Source of the DNA: Mycobacterium sp. | GTDB lineage: Bacteria > Actinomycetota > Actinomycetes > RYN-182 | Direction of reading: 5' to 3' | Length of the DNA stretch: 32,094 nt | Assembly (NCBI GenBank): GCA_025965515.1 | Contig: JAOPWU010000088.1 | Coordinates: forward strand, 1-32,094 | Shown here: piece after piece, positions 1-11,250 of the stretch | Numbering within the stretch: the stretch's first letter is position 1 | How the letters are laid out: the number at the start of each line of letters is the position of its first letter | Position numbers and translations under genes: made by a program | Notes under the pieces: model-generated | Seen by the model: the letters and a program-made list of their open reading frames with translations, nothing else | Databases searched by the model: none | Told to the model about the DNA's origin: nothing

Positions 1-1
1 C

Positions 2-91
2 GGGGAGGGCGGTCCCCCGGGGGCCGCGCCCCCGGCGCCCGGCGTCGCGGCGTGGGACGCGCTGGACCGCGGCGAGGATCCGACGGGCTGA
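2..91 (+). CDS. C-terminal end of a probable Trp biosynthesis-associated membrane protein (partial)
   Basis: Only the last 29 codons are in the window. They read as a Gly/Pro/Ala-rich tail ending in [13 protein letters not shown] before TGA at 89-91. A WxALDxGxDPT ending just before trpC is, from memory, typical of the actinobacterial Trp-operon membrane protein family (Trp_oprn_chp, the Rv1610 position in M. tuberculosis). The assignment therefore rests on a short tail plus position; the membrane segments would lie outside the window. The 76 bp to trpC hold a candidate trpC promoter, so this gene may or may not be cotranscribed with trpC. Confidence 0.55.
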   Translation, partial: GEGGPPGAAPPAPGVAAWDALDRGEDPTG

Positions 92-154
92 GTCGGCCGG
101 CTGGCGCCCCGTCGGCCGTTCGCCCCGGCTGCGTCGCCCGGTCGGACCCCCGGA

Positions 155-160
155 TAGCAT
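155..160 (+). promoter_or_regulatory. Candidate -10 box of trpC (leaderless)
   Basis: TAGCAT fits the actinobacterial TAnnnT -10 pattern. It ends 7 nt before the trpC GTG at 168, which would put transcription start at or within a base of the start codon. No good -35 hexamer is visible 16-18 bp upstream, and there is no Shine-Dalgarno beyond a weak GGA. A leaderless mRNA is the simplest reading, but it is inference. Confidence 0.4.
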
Positions 161-167
161 CGGCCGC

Positions 168-1085
168 GTGAGTGGCGAGGGGACCGGTCAGCCGGGCGAG
201 GGGTGGCCCGCCAACGGGGGGGCTGCGGCAGTGCCCCCGGCGGACGCCGTGCTGGAGGAAGCCGCGCTGGAGGGGACCGTCCTCGCCGGCATCCTGGACG
301 GGGTCCGCGAGGATCTCGCGGAGCGGGAGGCCGCCGTGCCCCTGCTGGAGATGAAGGAACGTGCGCGCCGCGCGCCCGACAGCCGCGACGCGCTGGCCGC
401 GCTGCGGCAGCCGGGCATCGGGGTCATCGCCGAGGTGAAGCGCCGGTCCCCGTCGAAGGGTCATCTGGCGACCATCGACGACCCGGCCGCCCTCGCCCGC
501 GCCTACGAGTCGGGCGGCGCGCGGGTGGTCAGCGTCCTGACCGAGCATCGCCGGTTCGGCGGCAGCCTGGACGACCTGGTCGCCGTCCGCCGGGCCGTCG
601 ACCTGCCCCTCCTGCGCAAGGACTTCGTCGTCAGCCCGTACCAGGTCTACGAGGCCCGGGCGTTCGGCGCGGACGTGGTGCTGCTCATCGTGGCGGCGCT
701 GGTCCAGTCGCAGCTGATCGGCCTGCTCGACCTCGTCAACCGGCTCGGCATGACCGCGCTGGTCGAGGTGCACGACGAGGTGGAGGCCTCCCGGGCCGTG
801 GAGGCGGGCGCGGAGATCATCGGGATCAACGCGCGCAACCTCAAGACGCTGACGGTCGACCGCAGCGTGTTCGACCGCGTCGTGCAGGTGCTCCCCGCCC
901 AGGTTGTGACGGTGGGGGAGTCCGGTGTGCGCGGCCCGCGTGACCTGCTGTCCTACGGGGCGGCCGGCGCGCACGCGGTGCTGGTGGGGGAGTACCTGGC
1001 GACGGCGCCGGACCCCCGGGCCGCCTGCGCCGAACTCGTCACGGCGGGCGCCCACCCGAGCGCCCGTACGGGCACTGGCTCCTAG
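168..1085 (+). CDS. trpC: Indole-3-glycerol phosphate synthase TrpC
   Basis: Cytosolic TIM-barrel enzyme that decarboxylates and closes CdRP to indole-3-glycerol phosphate, the fourth step of tryptophan synthesis. Family hallmarks are present. [13 protein letters not shown] at residues 86-98 carries the catalytic lysine (K91), LLRKDF follows, [10 protein letters not shown] is at ~220-229, and VGESGV contains the catalytic glutamate E251. At 305 aa it is about 35 residues longer than usual. The extra part is a Gly/Ala/Pro-rich N-terminus before the first conserved block, [16 protein letters not shown] at 168 was kept because a -10-like TAGCAT sits just upstream; an in-frame GTG at 249 would remove 27 residues. 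It lies 21 bp before trpB as the first fully visible gene of the trp cluster. Identity is secure, the start less so. Confidence 0.96.
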   Translation: MSGEGTGQPGEGWPANGGAAAVPPADAVLEEAALEGTVLAGILDGVREDLAEREAAVPLLEMKERARRAPDSRDALAALRQPGIGVIAEVKRRSPSKGHLATIDDPAALARAYESGGARVVSVLTEHRRFGGSLDDLVAVRRAVDLPLLRKDFVVSPYQVYEARAFGADVVLLIVAALVQSQLIGLLDLVNRLGMTALVEVHDEVEASRAVEAGAEIIGINARNLKTLTVDRSVFDRVVQVLPAQVVTVGESGVRGPRDLLSYGAAGAHAVLVGEYLATAPDPRAACAELVTAGAHPSARTGTGS

Positions 1086-1106
1086 GACAAGGACGGCGGA
1101 ACGGCG

Positions 1107-2492
1107 ATGACGGCTCCCCTGCAGGACGTGGCACCGCTCGGGCTGGGGGCGCCCGGCACGCCCGCCGGCACGATCCCCGGCGCGGTCGCCGAGGCCCTCG
1201 CGGGGGGGCGCTCCCACGACCCCGACGCGGGCGGCCACTTCGGCAAGTTCGGCGGCAGGTTCGTGCCCGAGGCGCTCGTGGCGGCGCTGGACGAGCTCGA
1301 CGCCGTCTACACCCACGCGCGGACCGACCCGGAGTTCGTGACCACGTTCGACCAGCTCCTGGCGACCTACGCGGGGCGGCCCACCCCGCTGTCCGAGGCG
1401 CGACGGCTGTCCGAGTACGTGGGCGGAGCGCGGCTGCTGCTCAAGCGCGAGGACCTCGCCCACACCGGCTCGCACAAGATCAACAACGTCTTGGGCCAGG
1501 CCCTGCTGACGAAGCGGATGGGCAAGACCCGGGTCATCGCCGAAACCGGTGCCGGCCAGCACGGCGTCGCCACCGCGACGGCCTGCGCGCTGCTCGGTCT
1601 CGACTGCGTGGTCTACATGGGCGAGGAGGACACCCGCCGCCAGGCGCTCAACGTGGCCCGGATGCGGCTGCTCGGCGCCGAGGTGGTGGCCGTCAAGACC
1701 GGCTCCCGGACGCTGAAGGACGCCATCAACGAGGCCATGCGCGACTGGGTCACGAACGTGGCGAGCACCCACTACTGCATCGGCTCGGTCATGGGACCGC
1801 ACCCGTTCCCGACCATGGTCCGGGACTTCCAGCGGGTGATCGGCGTGGAGGCCCGCGCGCAGGTCCTGGAGCGCGTCGGCCGGCTCCCGGACGCGGTCGT
1901 GGCCTGCGTCGGCGGCGGCTCCAACGCGATGGGCATCTTCCACGCCTTCCTCGACGACCCCGACGTCCGCCTGGTCGGCGCGGAGGCGGCCGGTGAGGGC
2001 ATCGAGACGGGGCGGCACGCCGCGACGATCGCCGGTGGCTCGCCGGGGGTGCTGCACGGCATGCGCACGTGGCTGCTGCAGGACGCCGACGGGCAGACGC
2101 TCCCGACGCACTCCATCAGTGCGGGCCTGGACTACCCCGGGGTGGGACCGGAGCACGCGGCGCTGGCCGAGTCCGGCCGGGCGTCCTACCGCGCGGTCAC
2201 CGACGACGAGGCCATGGCCGCCTTCGCCACGGTCGCGAAGAACGAGGGCATCATCCCGGCGATCGAGACGGCGCACGCCTTCGCAGGGGCGTTCGACTGG
2301 ACCCGCGAGCAGCTGGCGGCCGGCCGCCGCGCCGAGGACCTGGTGGTCGTGATCAACGTCTCCGGGCGGGGGGACAAGGACGTGGACACCGCCGCACGCT
2401 TCTTCGGGCTCGTGACCGGCGAGGAGCTGGTGGAGGCCGAGAAGGAACGCGTCGCCGCCCCGGCGGACGAGGCCGCCGGGGAGGGCTGGTGA
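1107..2492 (+). CDS. trpB: Tryptophan synthase beta subunit TrpB
   Basis: PLP enzyme that condenses indole with serine to give tryptophan, in an alpha2-beta2 complex with TrpA. The PLP lysine is K124 in HTGSHKINN. The catalytic-site glutamate lies in [12 protein letters not shown] (E146). The phosphate-binding loop GGGSNAMG is at 269-276. Near the C-terminus [14 protein letters not shown] is the standard TrpB1 ending motif. At 461 aa it is longer than the usual ~400 because of a ~40-residue N-terminal tail before [14 protein letters not shown] and an acidic C-terminal tail. It starts with ATG 21 bp after trpC, and its stop overlaps the trpA start, so trpB and trpA are probably translationally coupled. 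This is the standard form, not the TrpB2 paralogue. Confidence 0.97.
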   Translation: MTAPLQDVAPLGLGAPGTPAGTIPGAVAEALAGGRSHDPDAGGHFGKFGGRFVPEALVAALDELDAVYTHARTDPEFVTTFDQLLATYAGRPTPLSEARRLSEYVGGARLLLKREDLAHTGSHKINNVLGQALLTKRMGKTRVIAETGAGQHGVATATACALLGLDCVVYMGEEDTRRQALNVARMRLLGAEVVAVKTGSRTLKDAINEAMRDWVTNVASTHYCIGSVMGPHPFPTMVRDFQRVIGVEARAQVLERVGRLPDAVVACVGGGSNAMGIFHAFLDDPDVRLVGAEAAGEGIETGRHAATIAGGSPGVLHGMRTWLLQDADGQTLPTHSISAGLDYPGVGPEHAALAESGRASYRAVTDDEAMAAFATVAKNEGIIPAIETAHAFAGAFDWTREQLAAGRRAEDLVVVINVSGRGDKDVDTAARFFGLVTGEELVEAEKERVAAPADEAAGEGW

Positions 2493-3313
2493 CCGCCCCC
2501 GTGGCCACCGACCGGCTCGCGAGCGTCTTCGCGACCGCGCGGGAGCAGGGGCGCGGCGCGCTCGTCGGCTACCTGCCCGCGGGGTTCCCGACCGCCGCGG
2601 GCGGCATGGACGCGGTGCGGGTGCTCGCTGACTGTGGCGTCGACCTGCTCGAGGTCGGGGTGCCCTACTCCGACCCCCTCATGGACGGCCCGGTGATCCA
2701 GGCCGCGGTCGACCGCGCGCTGGCCCAGGGCACCGGGACGCGGGACGTGCTGGCGACCGTCGAGGCCGCGACGGCCGCCGGGCTGCCCGCCGTGGTGATG
2801 TCCTACTGGAACCCGATCGAGAAGTACGGCCCGGCGCGCTTCGCCCGCGACCTCGCGGCGGCCGGCGGGCTCGGGATGATCACGCCGGACCTCATCCCCG
2901 AGGAGGCGGGCGCCTGGCTCGCCGCCGCGGACGACGAGGGGCTCGCGCCGGTGTTCCTGGTGGCGCCCGCCTCGACCGCGGCCCGGATCCGGCAGGTCGG
3001 CCAGGTGAACCGCGGCTTCGTGTACGCGGCCTCCACCATGGGCGTGACCGGCACCCGCGCCGCCGTCGCCTCGACGGCCGCCGAGCTCGTCGCACGGGTC
3101 CGGGAGCAGACCGACCTGCCGGTGGCCGTCGGGCTCGGCGTCTCGGACGGCCGGCAGGCCGCCGAGGTCACGGCGTACGCCGACGGGGTCATCGTGGGGT
3201 CCGCGCTGGTCCGGGCCCTCGCGGAGGCGAACGGCCGGACGGCCGGCCTCGCCGCCCTGGGCGCGCTCGCCCGGGACCTCGCCGCCGGCGTGCGGGGCGG
3301 GGCGGGAGCATGA
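2489..3313 (+). CDS. trpA: Tryptophan synthase alpha subunit TrpA
   Basis: TIM-barrel subunit that cleaves indole-3-glycerol phosphate to indole and glyceraldehyde-3-phosphate and channels indole to TrpB. The GTG start at 2489 shares GTGA with the trpB stop, and the 274-aa length is normal. [19 protein letters not shown] holds the general acid/base residues E55 and D66 (E49 and D60 in the E. coli enzyme). [13 protein letters not shown] and [13 protein letters not shown] supply the phosphate-binding loops. Its own stop overlaps the lgt start (ATGA at 3310-3313), which ties lgt to the trp transcript. The same frame stays open far upstream into trpB, but that extension does not resemble TrpA and was excluded. 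Confidence 0.96.
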   Translation: MTAPVATDRLASVFATAREQGRGALVGYLPAGFPTAAGGMDAVRVLADCGVDLLEVGVPYSDPLMDGPVIQAAVDRALAQGTGTRDVLATVEAATAAGLPAVVMSYWNPIEKYGPARFARDLAAAGGLGMITPDLIPEEAGAWLAAADDEGLAPVFLVAPASTAARIRQVGQVNRGFVYAASTMGVTGTRAAVASTAAELVARVREQTDLPVAVGLGVSDGRQAAEVTAYADGVIVGSALVRALAEANGRTAGLAALGALARDLAAGVRGGAGA

Positions 3314-4305
3314 CGGCTGGGATGGCGGCCTCGGTGCTGGCGTCCCTGCCCGGGCTGCTGCCGAGCCCCTCGACGGGCGTGGTGCACCTGGGGCCGCTGC
3401 CCATCCGGGCGTACGCGCTGTGCATCATCGCGGGCGTCATCGCCGGCACGGTGATCACGGACCGCCGGCTGGTGGCCCGCGGCTACCCCAAGGGCATCGC
3501 GACCGAGCTGGCCACCTGGGCCGTGCCGGCGGGGCTCGTCGGCGCCCGGATCTACCACGTCATCACCTCGCCGGACCTGTACTTCGGGGCGGGCGGGAAC
3601 CCCGTCGCCGCGCTCGAGATCTGGCACGGCGGCCTCGGGATCTGGGGCGGCGTCGTGGGCGGTGCCGCGGGCGGGCTGTGGGCGGCGCGCCGCCGCGGCG
3701 TCGCGGTGCGGGACGTCATGGACGCCATCGCCCCCGCCATGCCGGTGGGGCAGGCCCTCGGCCGGCTCGGCAACTACTTCAACCAGGAGCTCTTCGGTCG
3801 GCCGACCTCGTTGCCGTGGGCGATCAGGATCTCGCCCGGCCACGACGGCTACGTCCCGGGCCACGTCGGCTACCACCCGACGTTCGCGTACGAGCTGCTC
3901 TGGAACCTCGGCGTCTGCGGGCTGGTGCTGCTGGTCGAGCGGCGCTTCCGGATCGGCCGGGGGCGGTTGTTCTGGGTCTACGTGGCCGGCTACTGCGTGG
4001 GCCGGTTCTGGATCGAGGCGCTGCGGATCGACGACGCGCACCACATCCTGGGGCTGCGGCTCAACGACTGGACCTCGATCATCGTGTTCGTCGGGGCCGT
4101 GGTCGCCTTCGTGCTCATGGGGCGGGGCGGCAGCGACGCTCCGGTGCGCGCTGCGGCCGCCGACGCGGGCGACGCGGGACCGGAGGCACCGCCGGTGGGG
4201 GAGCCCACCACCCGGTCCGTCGGCGGGGAGCAGGCCGCGGAGGGGCCCGCGCCGCCCGGGGAGGCGCCTCGGGCCGCCGCCGGGCGCCCCGATGGTGCAT
4301 CCTGA
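3310..4305 (+). CDS. lgt: Prolipoprotein diacylglyceryl transferase Lgt
   Basis: Integral membrane enzyme that moves diacylglycerol from phosphatidylglycerol to the lipobox cysteine of prolipoproteins, the first step of lipoprotein maturation. Recognisable features are an early IRAYALCIIAGVIAG helix, the HGGLGIWGG segment with catalytic-region H106, and the Lgt signature GRLGNYFNQELFGRPT with R152, N155 and E160. YHPTFAYELLWN precedes the last helices. The 331 aa include a ~60-residue C-terminal tail rich in Ala, Gly, Pro and Glu after the last helix, which is probably cytoplasmic and common in actinobacterial Lgt. The ATG overlaps the trpA stop. Its fusion to the trp operon matches the order trpA-lgt in M. 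tuberculosis (established synteny, from memory). Confidence 0.96.
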   Translation: MTAGMAASVLASLPGLLPSPSTGVVHLGPLPIRAYALCIIAGVIAGTVITDRRLVARGYPKGIATELATWAVPAGLVGARIYHVITSPDLYFGAGGNPVAALEIWHGGLGIWGGVVGGAAGGLWAARRRGVAVRDVMDAIAPAMPVGQALGRLGNYFNQELFGRPTSLPWAIRISPGHDGYVPGHVGYHPTFAYELLWNLGVCGLVLLVERRFRIGRGRLFWVYVAGYCVGRFWIEALRIDDAHHILGLRLNDWTSIIVFVGAVVAFVLMGRGGSDAPVRAAAADAGDAGPEAPPVGEPTTRSVGGEQAAEGPAPPGEAPRAAAGRPDGAS

Positions 4306-4348
4306 AGCTGGTGTCCTGCGTCCTTGCACACACGCGCGAGGAAGCGCG

Positions 4349-4379
4349 TTGGACAGGACGCCACTCGCCTGATTAACGT
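4349..4379 (+). promoter_or_regulatory. Candidate gltB promoter
   Basis: TTGGAC at 4349-4354 resembles a sigma70-type -35 box. Downstream, ATTAAC (17-bp spacer) or TAACGT (19-bp spacer) could act as -10. This lies in one of the few AT-richer patches of the 212-bp lgt-gltB gap. It would give a leader of about 130 nt. The -10 assignment is ambiguous. Confidence 0.35.
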
Positions 4380-4401
4380 GCCTGTAACGAGTGGCAGCGT
4401 C
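4357..4401 (+). promoter_or_regulatory. Inverted repeat in gltB upstream region
   Basis: GCCACTCG at 4360-4367 pairs perfectly with CGAGTGGC at 4388-4395. After a 3-nt bulge, GAC 4357-4359 pairs with GTC 4399-4401. The 20-nt interval holds the candidate -10 region. This could be an operator around the -10 or a leader stem; its position makes a nitrogen-responsive regulator site possible, but I recognise no specific consensus. Confidence 0.4.
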
Positions 4402-4447
4402 GCCACCGCGTTCCACCTGCCGGACAGCGTCGTCCCGGATTTCCCGG

Positions 4448-4466
4448 CCCCCCGTCGCGCGGGGGG
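4448..4466 (+). promoter_or_regulatory. GC hairpin in the gltB leader
   Basis: CCCCCCG at 4448-4454 and CGGGGGG at 4460-4466 form a 7-bp all-GC stem with loop TCGCG. It sits about 50 nt before the gltB start. It has no following T-run, so it is more likely a leader structure or attenuating stem than a simple terminator. Confidence 0.4.
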
Positions 4467-4517
4467 CGCGCCCTTTCGGTCCCGCCAGCCGCGAGCCTCC
4501 AGGACGGTCGTACTTCC

Positions 4518-7500
4518 ATGAGTTCCCTTTTGCCCCTGGCCACCACCAACGCCACCGGTACCCCGGCCGTCCCGAACCCGTTCACGGCCGACCTGCCCGC
4601 CGCCCAGGGCCTCTACGACCCGGCGCGCGAGCACGACGCCTGCGGCGTGGCGTTCGTCGTGAACAGCCACGGCACGGCGTCGCACCAGATCGTGCAGCAG
4701 GGGCTCACCGCGCTGCGCAACCTCGACCACCGCGGCGCCTCCGGCTCGGACCCGGACACCGGCGACGGCGCCGGCATCCTCGTGCAGATGCCCGACGCCT
4801 TCCTGCGCGAGGTCGTGGACTTCCCGTTGCCCGACGCGGGCCACTACGCGGCCGGCATCTGCTTCCTGCCGGTCGTGGCGGGCGACCGCGACACCGCCGT
4901 GCGGGCCATCCGCCGGATCGTGCGGCAGGAGGGGCTCTCGCTGCTCGGCTGGCGCGAGCTGCCCACGGACTCCTCCACCGTCGGCGCCGCCGCCCGCAGC
5001 GTCGAGCCCGTCATGCGGCAGCTGTTCCTGGCCGCGACGGACGGCTCGCTCCAGGGCGTGGAGCTGGACCGCCGGGCGTTCGTCGTCCGCAAGCGGGTCG
5101 AGCGCGAGGTCGGCGTCTACCTGCCCTCGCTCAGCGCCCGGACCATCGTCTACAAGGGCATGCTGACGACGCACCAGCTGGCGCTGTACTTCCCGGACCT
5201 CGACGACACGCGCTTCGTCAGCGCGCTGGCGCTCGTGCACAGCCGCTTCTCGACGAACACGTTCCCGAGCTGGCCGCTGGCCCACCCGTACCGCTTCGTC
5301 GCCCACAACGGCGAGATCAACACCGTCAAGGGGAACCGGAACTGGATGCGGGCCCGCGAGGCCCTGCTCGCCAGCGACCTGATCCCGGGCGACCTGTCGC
5401 GCATCTACCCGGTCTGCAGCGAGGGCGCCAGCGACTCCGCCAGCTTCGACGAGGTGCTCGAGCTGCTGCACCTCGGTGGCCGCAGCCTGCCCCACGCCGT
5501 CCTGATGATGGTGCCGGAGGCGTGGGAGAACGCCCCCGACATGGACCCGGCGCGCCGGGACTTCTACCGCTTCCACGCGAGCCTCATGGAGCCGTGGGAC
5601 GGCCCTGCCTGCATGTGCTTCACCGACGGCACGGTCATCGGCGCGGTGCTCGACCGCAACGGCCTGCGCCCGTCCCGCTACTGGGTCACCGACGACGGCC
5701 TCGTCGTCCTCGCGAGCGAGGTCGGCGTCCTCGACCTGCCCGAGGAGCGGATCGTGGCCAAGGGCCGCGTGCAGCCCGGCAAGGTGTTCCTCGTCGACAC
5801 GGCGCAAGGGCGCATCGTGCCGGACGAGGAGGTCAAGGCCGAGCTCGCCGCCGCGCACCCGTACGGCGAGTGGCTGCACTCCGGCATCGTCCAGCTCGAG
5901 GACCTGCCGCCGCGCGAGCACATGGTCTACAGCCGCGAGTCGGTGCAGCGCCGTCAGCAGACCTTCGGCTACACGGTCGAGGAGCTGCGGATCCTGCTGG
6001 CGCCGATGGCCGCCACGGGCGCCGAGCCGATCGGCTCCATGGGCACCGACACCCCGATCGCCGTGCTGAGCAAGCGGCCGCGGCTGCTGTTCGACTACTT
6101 CACGCAGCTGTTCGCCCAGGTGACGAATCCGCCGCTCGACGCGATCCGCGAGGAGCTGGTGACGTCGCTCGGCCGCACCCTGGGCCCCGAGCAGAACCTG
6201 CTCGACGCCGGGGCGGCCAGCTGCCGCCAGGTCGGCATGCCCTTCCCGGTGATCGACAACGACGAGCTCGCCAAGCTGGTCAACATCAACGAGGACGGTG
6301 ACCTCCCCGGCTTCTCCGCCGTGGTGGTCTCCGGGCTCTACCGCGTCGCGGGCGGCGCCGCCGCGCTGCGCCAGCGGCTCGACGACATCTGTCGGCACGT
6401 CTCCGAGGCCATCGAGGACGGCGCCCGGATCATCGTGCTGTCCGACCGGCACTCCGACGCCGTCATGGCGCCGATCCCCTCGCTGCTGCTCACGTCGGCG
6501 GTCCACCACCACCTCATCCGCGAGCGGACGCGCACCCGCGTCGGCCTCGTGGTCGAGACCGGTGACTGCCGCGAGGTGCACCACGTCGCGCTGCTGCTCG
6601 GCTACGGCGCCGCCGCGGTGAACCCCTACCTCGCGTTCGAGACGATCGAGGACCTCATCCGCGTCGGCGACCTGCCGGACATCGAGGCGCCGAAGGCCGT
6701 CCGCAACTACATCAAGGCGCTGGGCAAGGGCGTGCTCAAGGTGATGTCCAAGATGGGCATCTCGACCGTGAGCTCGTACACCGGCGCCCAGGTGTTCGAG
6801 GCGCTGGGCCTGTCGCAGGAGCTGGTGAGCCGCTACTTCACGGGCACCGTCAGCCGGCTCGACGGCGTCGGGCTGGACGTGCTGCACGCCGAGGTGGCGG
6901 CGCGGCACGCCGCGGCGTACCCGAGCAACCCGCAGGAGCGGGCGCACCGCCGGCTCGAGGTCGGCGGCGAGTACCAGTGGCGCCGCGAGGGCGAGGTGCA
7001 CCTCTTCAACCCGGAGACGGTCTTCTCGCTGCAGCACGCGACCCGCACCAAGCAGTACTCGATCTTCAAGGAGTACACCTCCAAGATCGACGCGATGGCT
7101 GCGGAGGCTGCCACGCTGCGCGGCCTGTTCAGGCTGAAGACCGGGCTGCGGCCGCCGGTGCCGATCGACGAGGTCGAGCCGATCTCCGACATCGTGAAGC
7201 GGTTCGCCACCGGCGCCATGAGCTACGGCTCGATCAGCGCGGAGGCGCACGAGACGCTCGCGATCGCCATGAACCGGCTGGGCGGCAAGTCCAACACCGG
7301 CGAGGGCGGCGAGGACCCGCTGCGCTTCACCCTGATGGAGAACGGCGACTCGAAGCGCTCGGCCGTGAAGCAGGTGGCCTCCGGCCGCTTCGGCGTGACC
7401 AGCGAGTACCTGACCAACGCCGACGACATCCAGATCAAGATGGCGCAGGGCGCGAAGCCCGGCGAGGGCGGGCAGCTGCCGGGCCACAAGGTGTACCCGT

Positions 7501-9131
7501 GGATCGCCAAGGTCCGGTACTCCACGCCGGGCGTGGGCCTCATCAGCCCGCCGCCGCACCACGACATCTACTCGATCGAGGACCTGGCGCAGCTGATCCA
7601 CGACCTCAAGAACGCCAACCCCGAGGCGCGGGTGCACGTGAAGCTCGTCGCCGAGGTGGGGGTGGGCACCGTCGCCGCGGGCGTCTCCAAGGCGCACGCC
7701 GACGTGGTGCTCATCTCCGGTCACGACGGCGGCACGGGCGCCTCGCCGCTCACCTCGCTCAAGCACGCGGGTGGGCCCTGGGAGCTGGGCCTCGCCGAGA
7801 CCCAGCAGACGCTGCTCCTCAACGGGCTGCGCGACCGCATCACGGTGCAGGTCGACGGCTCGATGAAGACCGGCCGGGACGTCGTCATCGGCGCGCTGCT
7901 CGGCGCCGAGGAGTTCGGCTTCGCCACTGCGCCGCTGGTGGTCGCCGGCTGCGTGATGATGCGGGTCTGCCACCTCGACACCTGCCCGGTGGGCGTGGCG
8001 ACGCAGAACCCGGAGCTGCGCAAGCGGTTCAACGGCTCGCCGGACTTCGTGGTGACCTTCTTCGAGTACATCGCGGAGGAGACCCGGGAGCTGCTCGCGC
8101 AGCTCGGCTTCCGCTCCATCGAGGAGGCCGTGGGACACGCCGAGCTGCTCGACACCCGCGCGGCGATCGACCACTGGAAGGCCGCCGGGCTGGACCTGGA
8201 GCCGGTGCTGCACATCCCCGAGCGGCCGTTCGGCGGCAGCCTGCACCGCATCCGCGGACAGGAGCACGGGCTGGAGAAGGCGCTCGACAACACCCTGATC
8301 TCGCTGTGCGACGGCGCGCTGTCGGACGGCCGGCCGGTGTGGCTCGAGATGCCGATCCGCAACGTCAACCGGACGGTCGGCACCATGCTCGGCCACGAGG
8401 TGACGAAGCGCTTCGGCGGCGAGGGCCTGCCGCAGGACACGATCCAGCTGCACTTCACCGGGTCCGCGGGGCAGTCGTTCGGCGCGTTCACGCCCAAGGG
8501 CATGACACTGCGGCTCGAGGGCGACGCCAACGACTACGTCGGCAAGGGCCTGTCCGGTGGCCGCATCGCGGTGTTCCCGCCGCGGACGTCGACCGCCGCG
8601 GGCTTCGTGGCCGAGGACAACATCATCGCGGGCAACGTGCTGCTCTACGGCGCGACCGCCGGCGAGGCGTACTTCCGCGGGGTCGTGGGGGAGCGGTTCG
8701 CGGTCCGGAACTCGGGCGCCATCGCCGTGGCCGAGGGCGTCGGGGACCACGGCTGCGAGTACATGACCGGTGGCCGGGTGCTCGTGCTCGGCCGCACCGG
8801 CCGCAACTTCGGGGCCGGCATGAGCGGCGGCATCGCCTACGTGCTCGACGCCGACGGGTCGTTCCCGGGGCGCGTGAACACCGAGATGGTGGACCTGCTG
8901 GGACTGGACGACGCCGACCGCGAGTTCATCGCGGAGGTGCTCAGCCGGCACCAGCACGAGACCGGTTCGACGGTCGCGGCGCAGCTGCTGCAGGACTGGC
9001 CGCAGGCGAGTGCCGCGTTCGTCAAGGTCATGCCCCGCGACTACGCCCGCGTGCTGTCCATCACGGCCAAGGCCGAGGCAGCCGGCCAGGACAGCGACGC
9101 AGCCGTCATGGCGTCGCTGTCCGCGCGCTGA
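4518..9131 (+). CDS. gltB: Glutamate synthase large (alpha) subunit GltB
   Basis: Cytosolic iron-sulfur flavoprotein that takes the amide ammonia of glutamine and reductively aminates 2-oxoglutarate to glutamate, with electrons passed from GltD. Domains in order: an N-terminal Ntn glutaminase whose nucleophile is C42 in [15 protein letters not shown], implying removal of a 41-residue propeptide; a central domain to ~850; an FMN-binding synthase barrel ~880-1240; and a C-terminal GxGxG beta-helix to ~1480. The 3Fe-4S cysteines are C1145, C1151 and C1156 in [24 protein letters not shown] and [10 protein letters not shown] are typical of the barrel. The 1537 aa are full length. AGGA lies 13 nt before the ATG. 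gltD follows after 46 bp in an evident gltBD operon. Confidence 0.98.
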   Translation: MSSLLPLATTNATGTPAVPNPFTADLPAAQGLYDPAREHDACGVAFVVNSHGTASHQIVQQGLTALRNLDHRGASGSDPDTGDGAGILVQMPDAFLREVVDFPLPDAGHYAAGICFLPVVAGDRDTAVRAIRRIVRQEGLSLLGWRELPTDSSTVGAAARSVEPVMRQLFLAATDGSLQGVELDRRAFVVRKRVEREVGVYLPSLSARTIVYKGMLTTHQLALYFPDLDDTRFVSALALVHSRFSTNTFPSWPLAHPYRFVAHNGEINTVKGNRNWMRAREALLASDLIPGDLSRIYPVCSEGASDSASFDEVLELLHLGGRSLPHAVLMMVPEAWENAPDMDPARRDFYRFHASLMEPWDGPACMCFTDGTVIGAVLDRNGLRPSRYWVTDDGLVVLASEVGVLDLPEERIVAKGRVQPGKVFLVDTAQGRIVPDEEVKAELAAAHPYGEWLHSGIVQLEDLPPREHMVYSRESVQRRQQTFGYTVEELRILLAPMAATGAEPIGSMGTDTPIAVLSKRPRLLFDYFTQLFAQVTNPPLDAIREELVTSLGRTLGPEQNLLDAGAASCRQVGMPFPVIDNDELAKLVNINEDGDLPGFSAVVVSGLYRVAGGAAALRQRLDDICRHVSEAIEDGARIIVLSDRHSDAVMAPIPSLLLTSAVHHHLIRERTRTRVGLVVETGDCREVHHVALLLGYGAAAVNPYLAFETIEDLIRVGDLPDIEAPKAVRNYIKALGKGVLKVMSKMGISTVSSYTGAQVFEALGLSQELVSRYFTGTVSRLDGVGLDVLHAEVAARHAAAYPSNPQERAHRRLEVGGEYQWRREGEVHLFNPETVFSLQHATRTKQYSIFKEYTSKIDAMAAEAATLRGLFRLKTGLRPPVPIDEVEPISDIVKRFATGAMSYGSISAEAHETLAIAMNRLGGKSNTGEGGEDPLRFTLMENGDSKRSAVKQVASGRFGVTSEYLTNADDIQIKMAQGAKPGEGGQLPGHKVYPWIAKVRYSTPGVGLISPPPHHDIYSIEDLAQLIHDLKNANPEARVHVKLVAEVGVGTVAAGVSKAHADVVLISGHDGGTGASPLTSLKHAGGPWELGLAETQQTLLLNGLRDRITVQVDGSMKTGRDVVIGALLGAEEFGFATAPLVVAGCVMMRVCHLDTCPVGVATQNPELRKRFNGSPDFVVTFFEYIAEETRELLAQLGFRSIEEAVGHAELLDTRAAIDHWKAAGLDLEPVLHIPERPFGGSLHRIRGQEHGLEKALDNTLISLCDGALSDGRPVWLEMPIRNVNRTVGTMLGHEVTKRFGGEGLPQDTIQLHFTGSAGQSFGAFTPKGMTLRLEGDANDYVGKGLSGGRIAVFPPRTSTAAGFVAEDNIIAGNVLLYGATAGEAYFRGVVGERFAVRNSGAIAVAEGVGDHGCEYMTGGRVLVLGRTGRNFGAGMSGGIAYVLDADGSFPGRVNTEMVDLLGLDDADREFIAEVLSRHQHETGSTVAAQLLQDWPQASAAFVKVMPRDYARVLSITAKAEAAGQDSDAAVMASLSAR

Positions 9132-9177
9132 CGCCCGCCGCACCGCGCCCTCGAGCCACAGACACAGGAGACGACAG

Positions 9178-10674
<1,497 letters not shown>

Positions 10675-10679
10675 TCGAC

Positions 10680-10712
10680 GGCGGAGGCCCGGCCTGGCGC
10701 CGGGCCTCCGCC
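10680..10712 (+). terminator. Terminator-like hairpin after gltD
   Basis: A perfect 13-bp stem joins 10680-10692 and 10700-10712, with a further C-G pair closing a 5-nt loop. It begins six bases after the gltD stop. There is no U-tract, which is usual for actinobacterial hairpin terminators. It probably ends the gltBD transcript. Confidence 0.75.
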
Positions 10713-10752
10713 GGGGCGACGATGCCAGCGTGAGGCTGACCGGAGGGCGACC

Positions 10753-11085
10753 GTGAGAGCGGTCGACGCCCAGGTACGGCTGGACCCCGTGCTGGCCGCC
10801 GGCCTGACGCCTGCCCAACGGCAGGCGGCGACCGTGCTGGTGCTGCGGGGGCGCGCCGAGGCCCTGCGGGGCCGGGCAGGTAGCCGCAGCCTGCTCCTGG
10901 CCCTGCGGGCCACCGAGGCGGAGCGGCAGCTGCTCACCGACGTCGGCCTCGACGCTGCCGCGGAACTGCTGCGGGGTAGCGAGGGACACCCCGCCGTGGT
11001 CGCGGCCATCGACCGCTGGGTGGCCGCCGTCGAGCTGGCCGAGCGGCTGCTCGCCGCGCCCGCGCGCGAACGCGGCGGCAGCTGA
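10753..11085 (+). CDS. Small helical protein of unknown function
   Basis: A 110-aa protein starting at GTG 10753, with a good GGAGGG Shine-Dalgarno at 10742-10747. I do not recognise a family. It is rich in Ala, Leu, Arg and Glu and is predicted almost wholly helical: residues ~18-60 and ~64-105 look like two long amphipathic helical stretches, such as LTPAQRQAATVLVLRGRAEA. It has no signal peptide, membrane segment or cysteines. It stands alone between the gltD terminator and the convergent tRNA gene. Third-position GC is as high as in its neighbours, which supports real coding. A small DNA-binding or adaptor protein is possible, but nothing shows it. Confidence 0.6.
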   Translation: MRAVDAQVRLDPVLAAGLTPAQRQAATVLVLRGRAEALRGRAGSRSLLLALRATEAERQLLTDVGLDAAAELLRGSEGHPAVVAAIDRWVAAVELAERLLAAPARERGGS

Positions 11086-11098
11086 CGGTGGGCCCGGG

Positions 11099-11171
11099 TG
11101 CCTCCGGTCGGATTCGAACCGACACTGTGCGGTGTTTGAGACCGCTCTCTCTGCCGTTGGAGTACGGAGGC
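11099..11171 (-). tRNA. tRNA with anticodon CAA (Leu by anticodon), short variable loop
   Basis: Read on the minus strand, a perfect 7-bp acceptor stem (GCCTCCG with CGGAGGC) is followed by T8 A9. Next come a D-arm with at least three pairs and a GG in the loop, then a 5-bp anticodon stem (GCGGT/ACCGC) around loop CTCAAAC, giving anticodon CAA. The variable loop is 5 nt (ACAGT). The T-arm is GTCGG-TTCGAAT-CCGAC. The discriminator is A and CCA is not encoded. The anticodon reads UUG, leucine. Bacterial leucine tRNAs normally have a long variable arm, which is absent here, so the amino-acid identity is less certain than the tRNA call. It is convergent to the preceding gene and divergent from pdtaR. 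Confidence 0.85.
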
Positions 11172-11182
11172 GCGCTGGCTGA

Positions 11183-11188
11183 AACCTA
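11183..11188 (-). promoter_or_regulatory. Candidate -10 box of the CAA tRNA
   Basis: On the minus strand TAGGTT lies 11 nt before the mature tRNA 5' end, a suitable distance for a short 5' precursor. No convincing -35 is visible. It shares a ~80-bp divergent region with pdtaR. Confidence 0.4.
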
Positions 11189-11196
11189 GCGCCCGG

Positions 11197-11202
11197 TAGG
11201 GT
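11197..11202 (+). promoter_or_regulatory. Candidate -10 box of pdtaR
   Basis: TAGGGT fits TAnnnT and lies ~48 nt before the pdtaR GTG. The -35 region is poor. It is only 8 bp from the tRNA -10 on the other strand, so the two promoters would overlap or compete. Confidence 0.35.
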
Positions 11203-11250
11203 GGGGCGCCGCAGGACCCGCCACCGCGGGGTGATCACCGGGAGACCATT

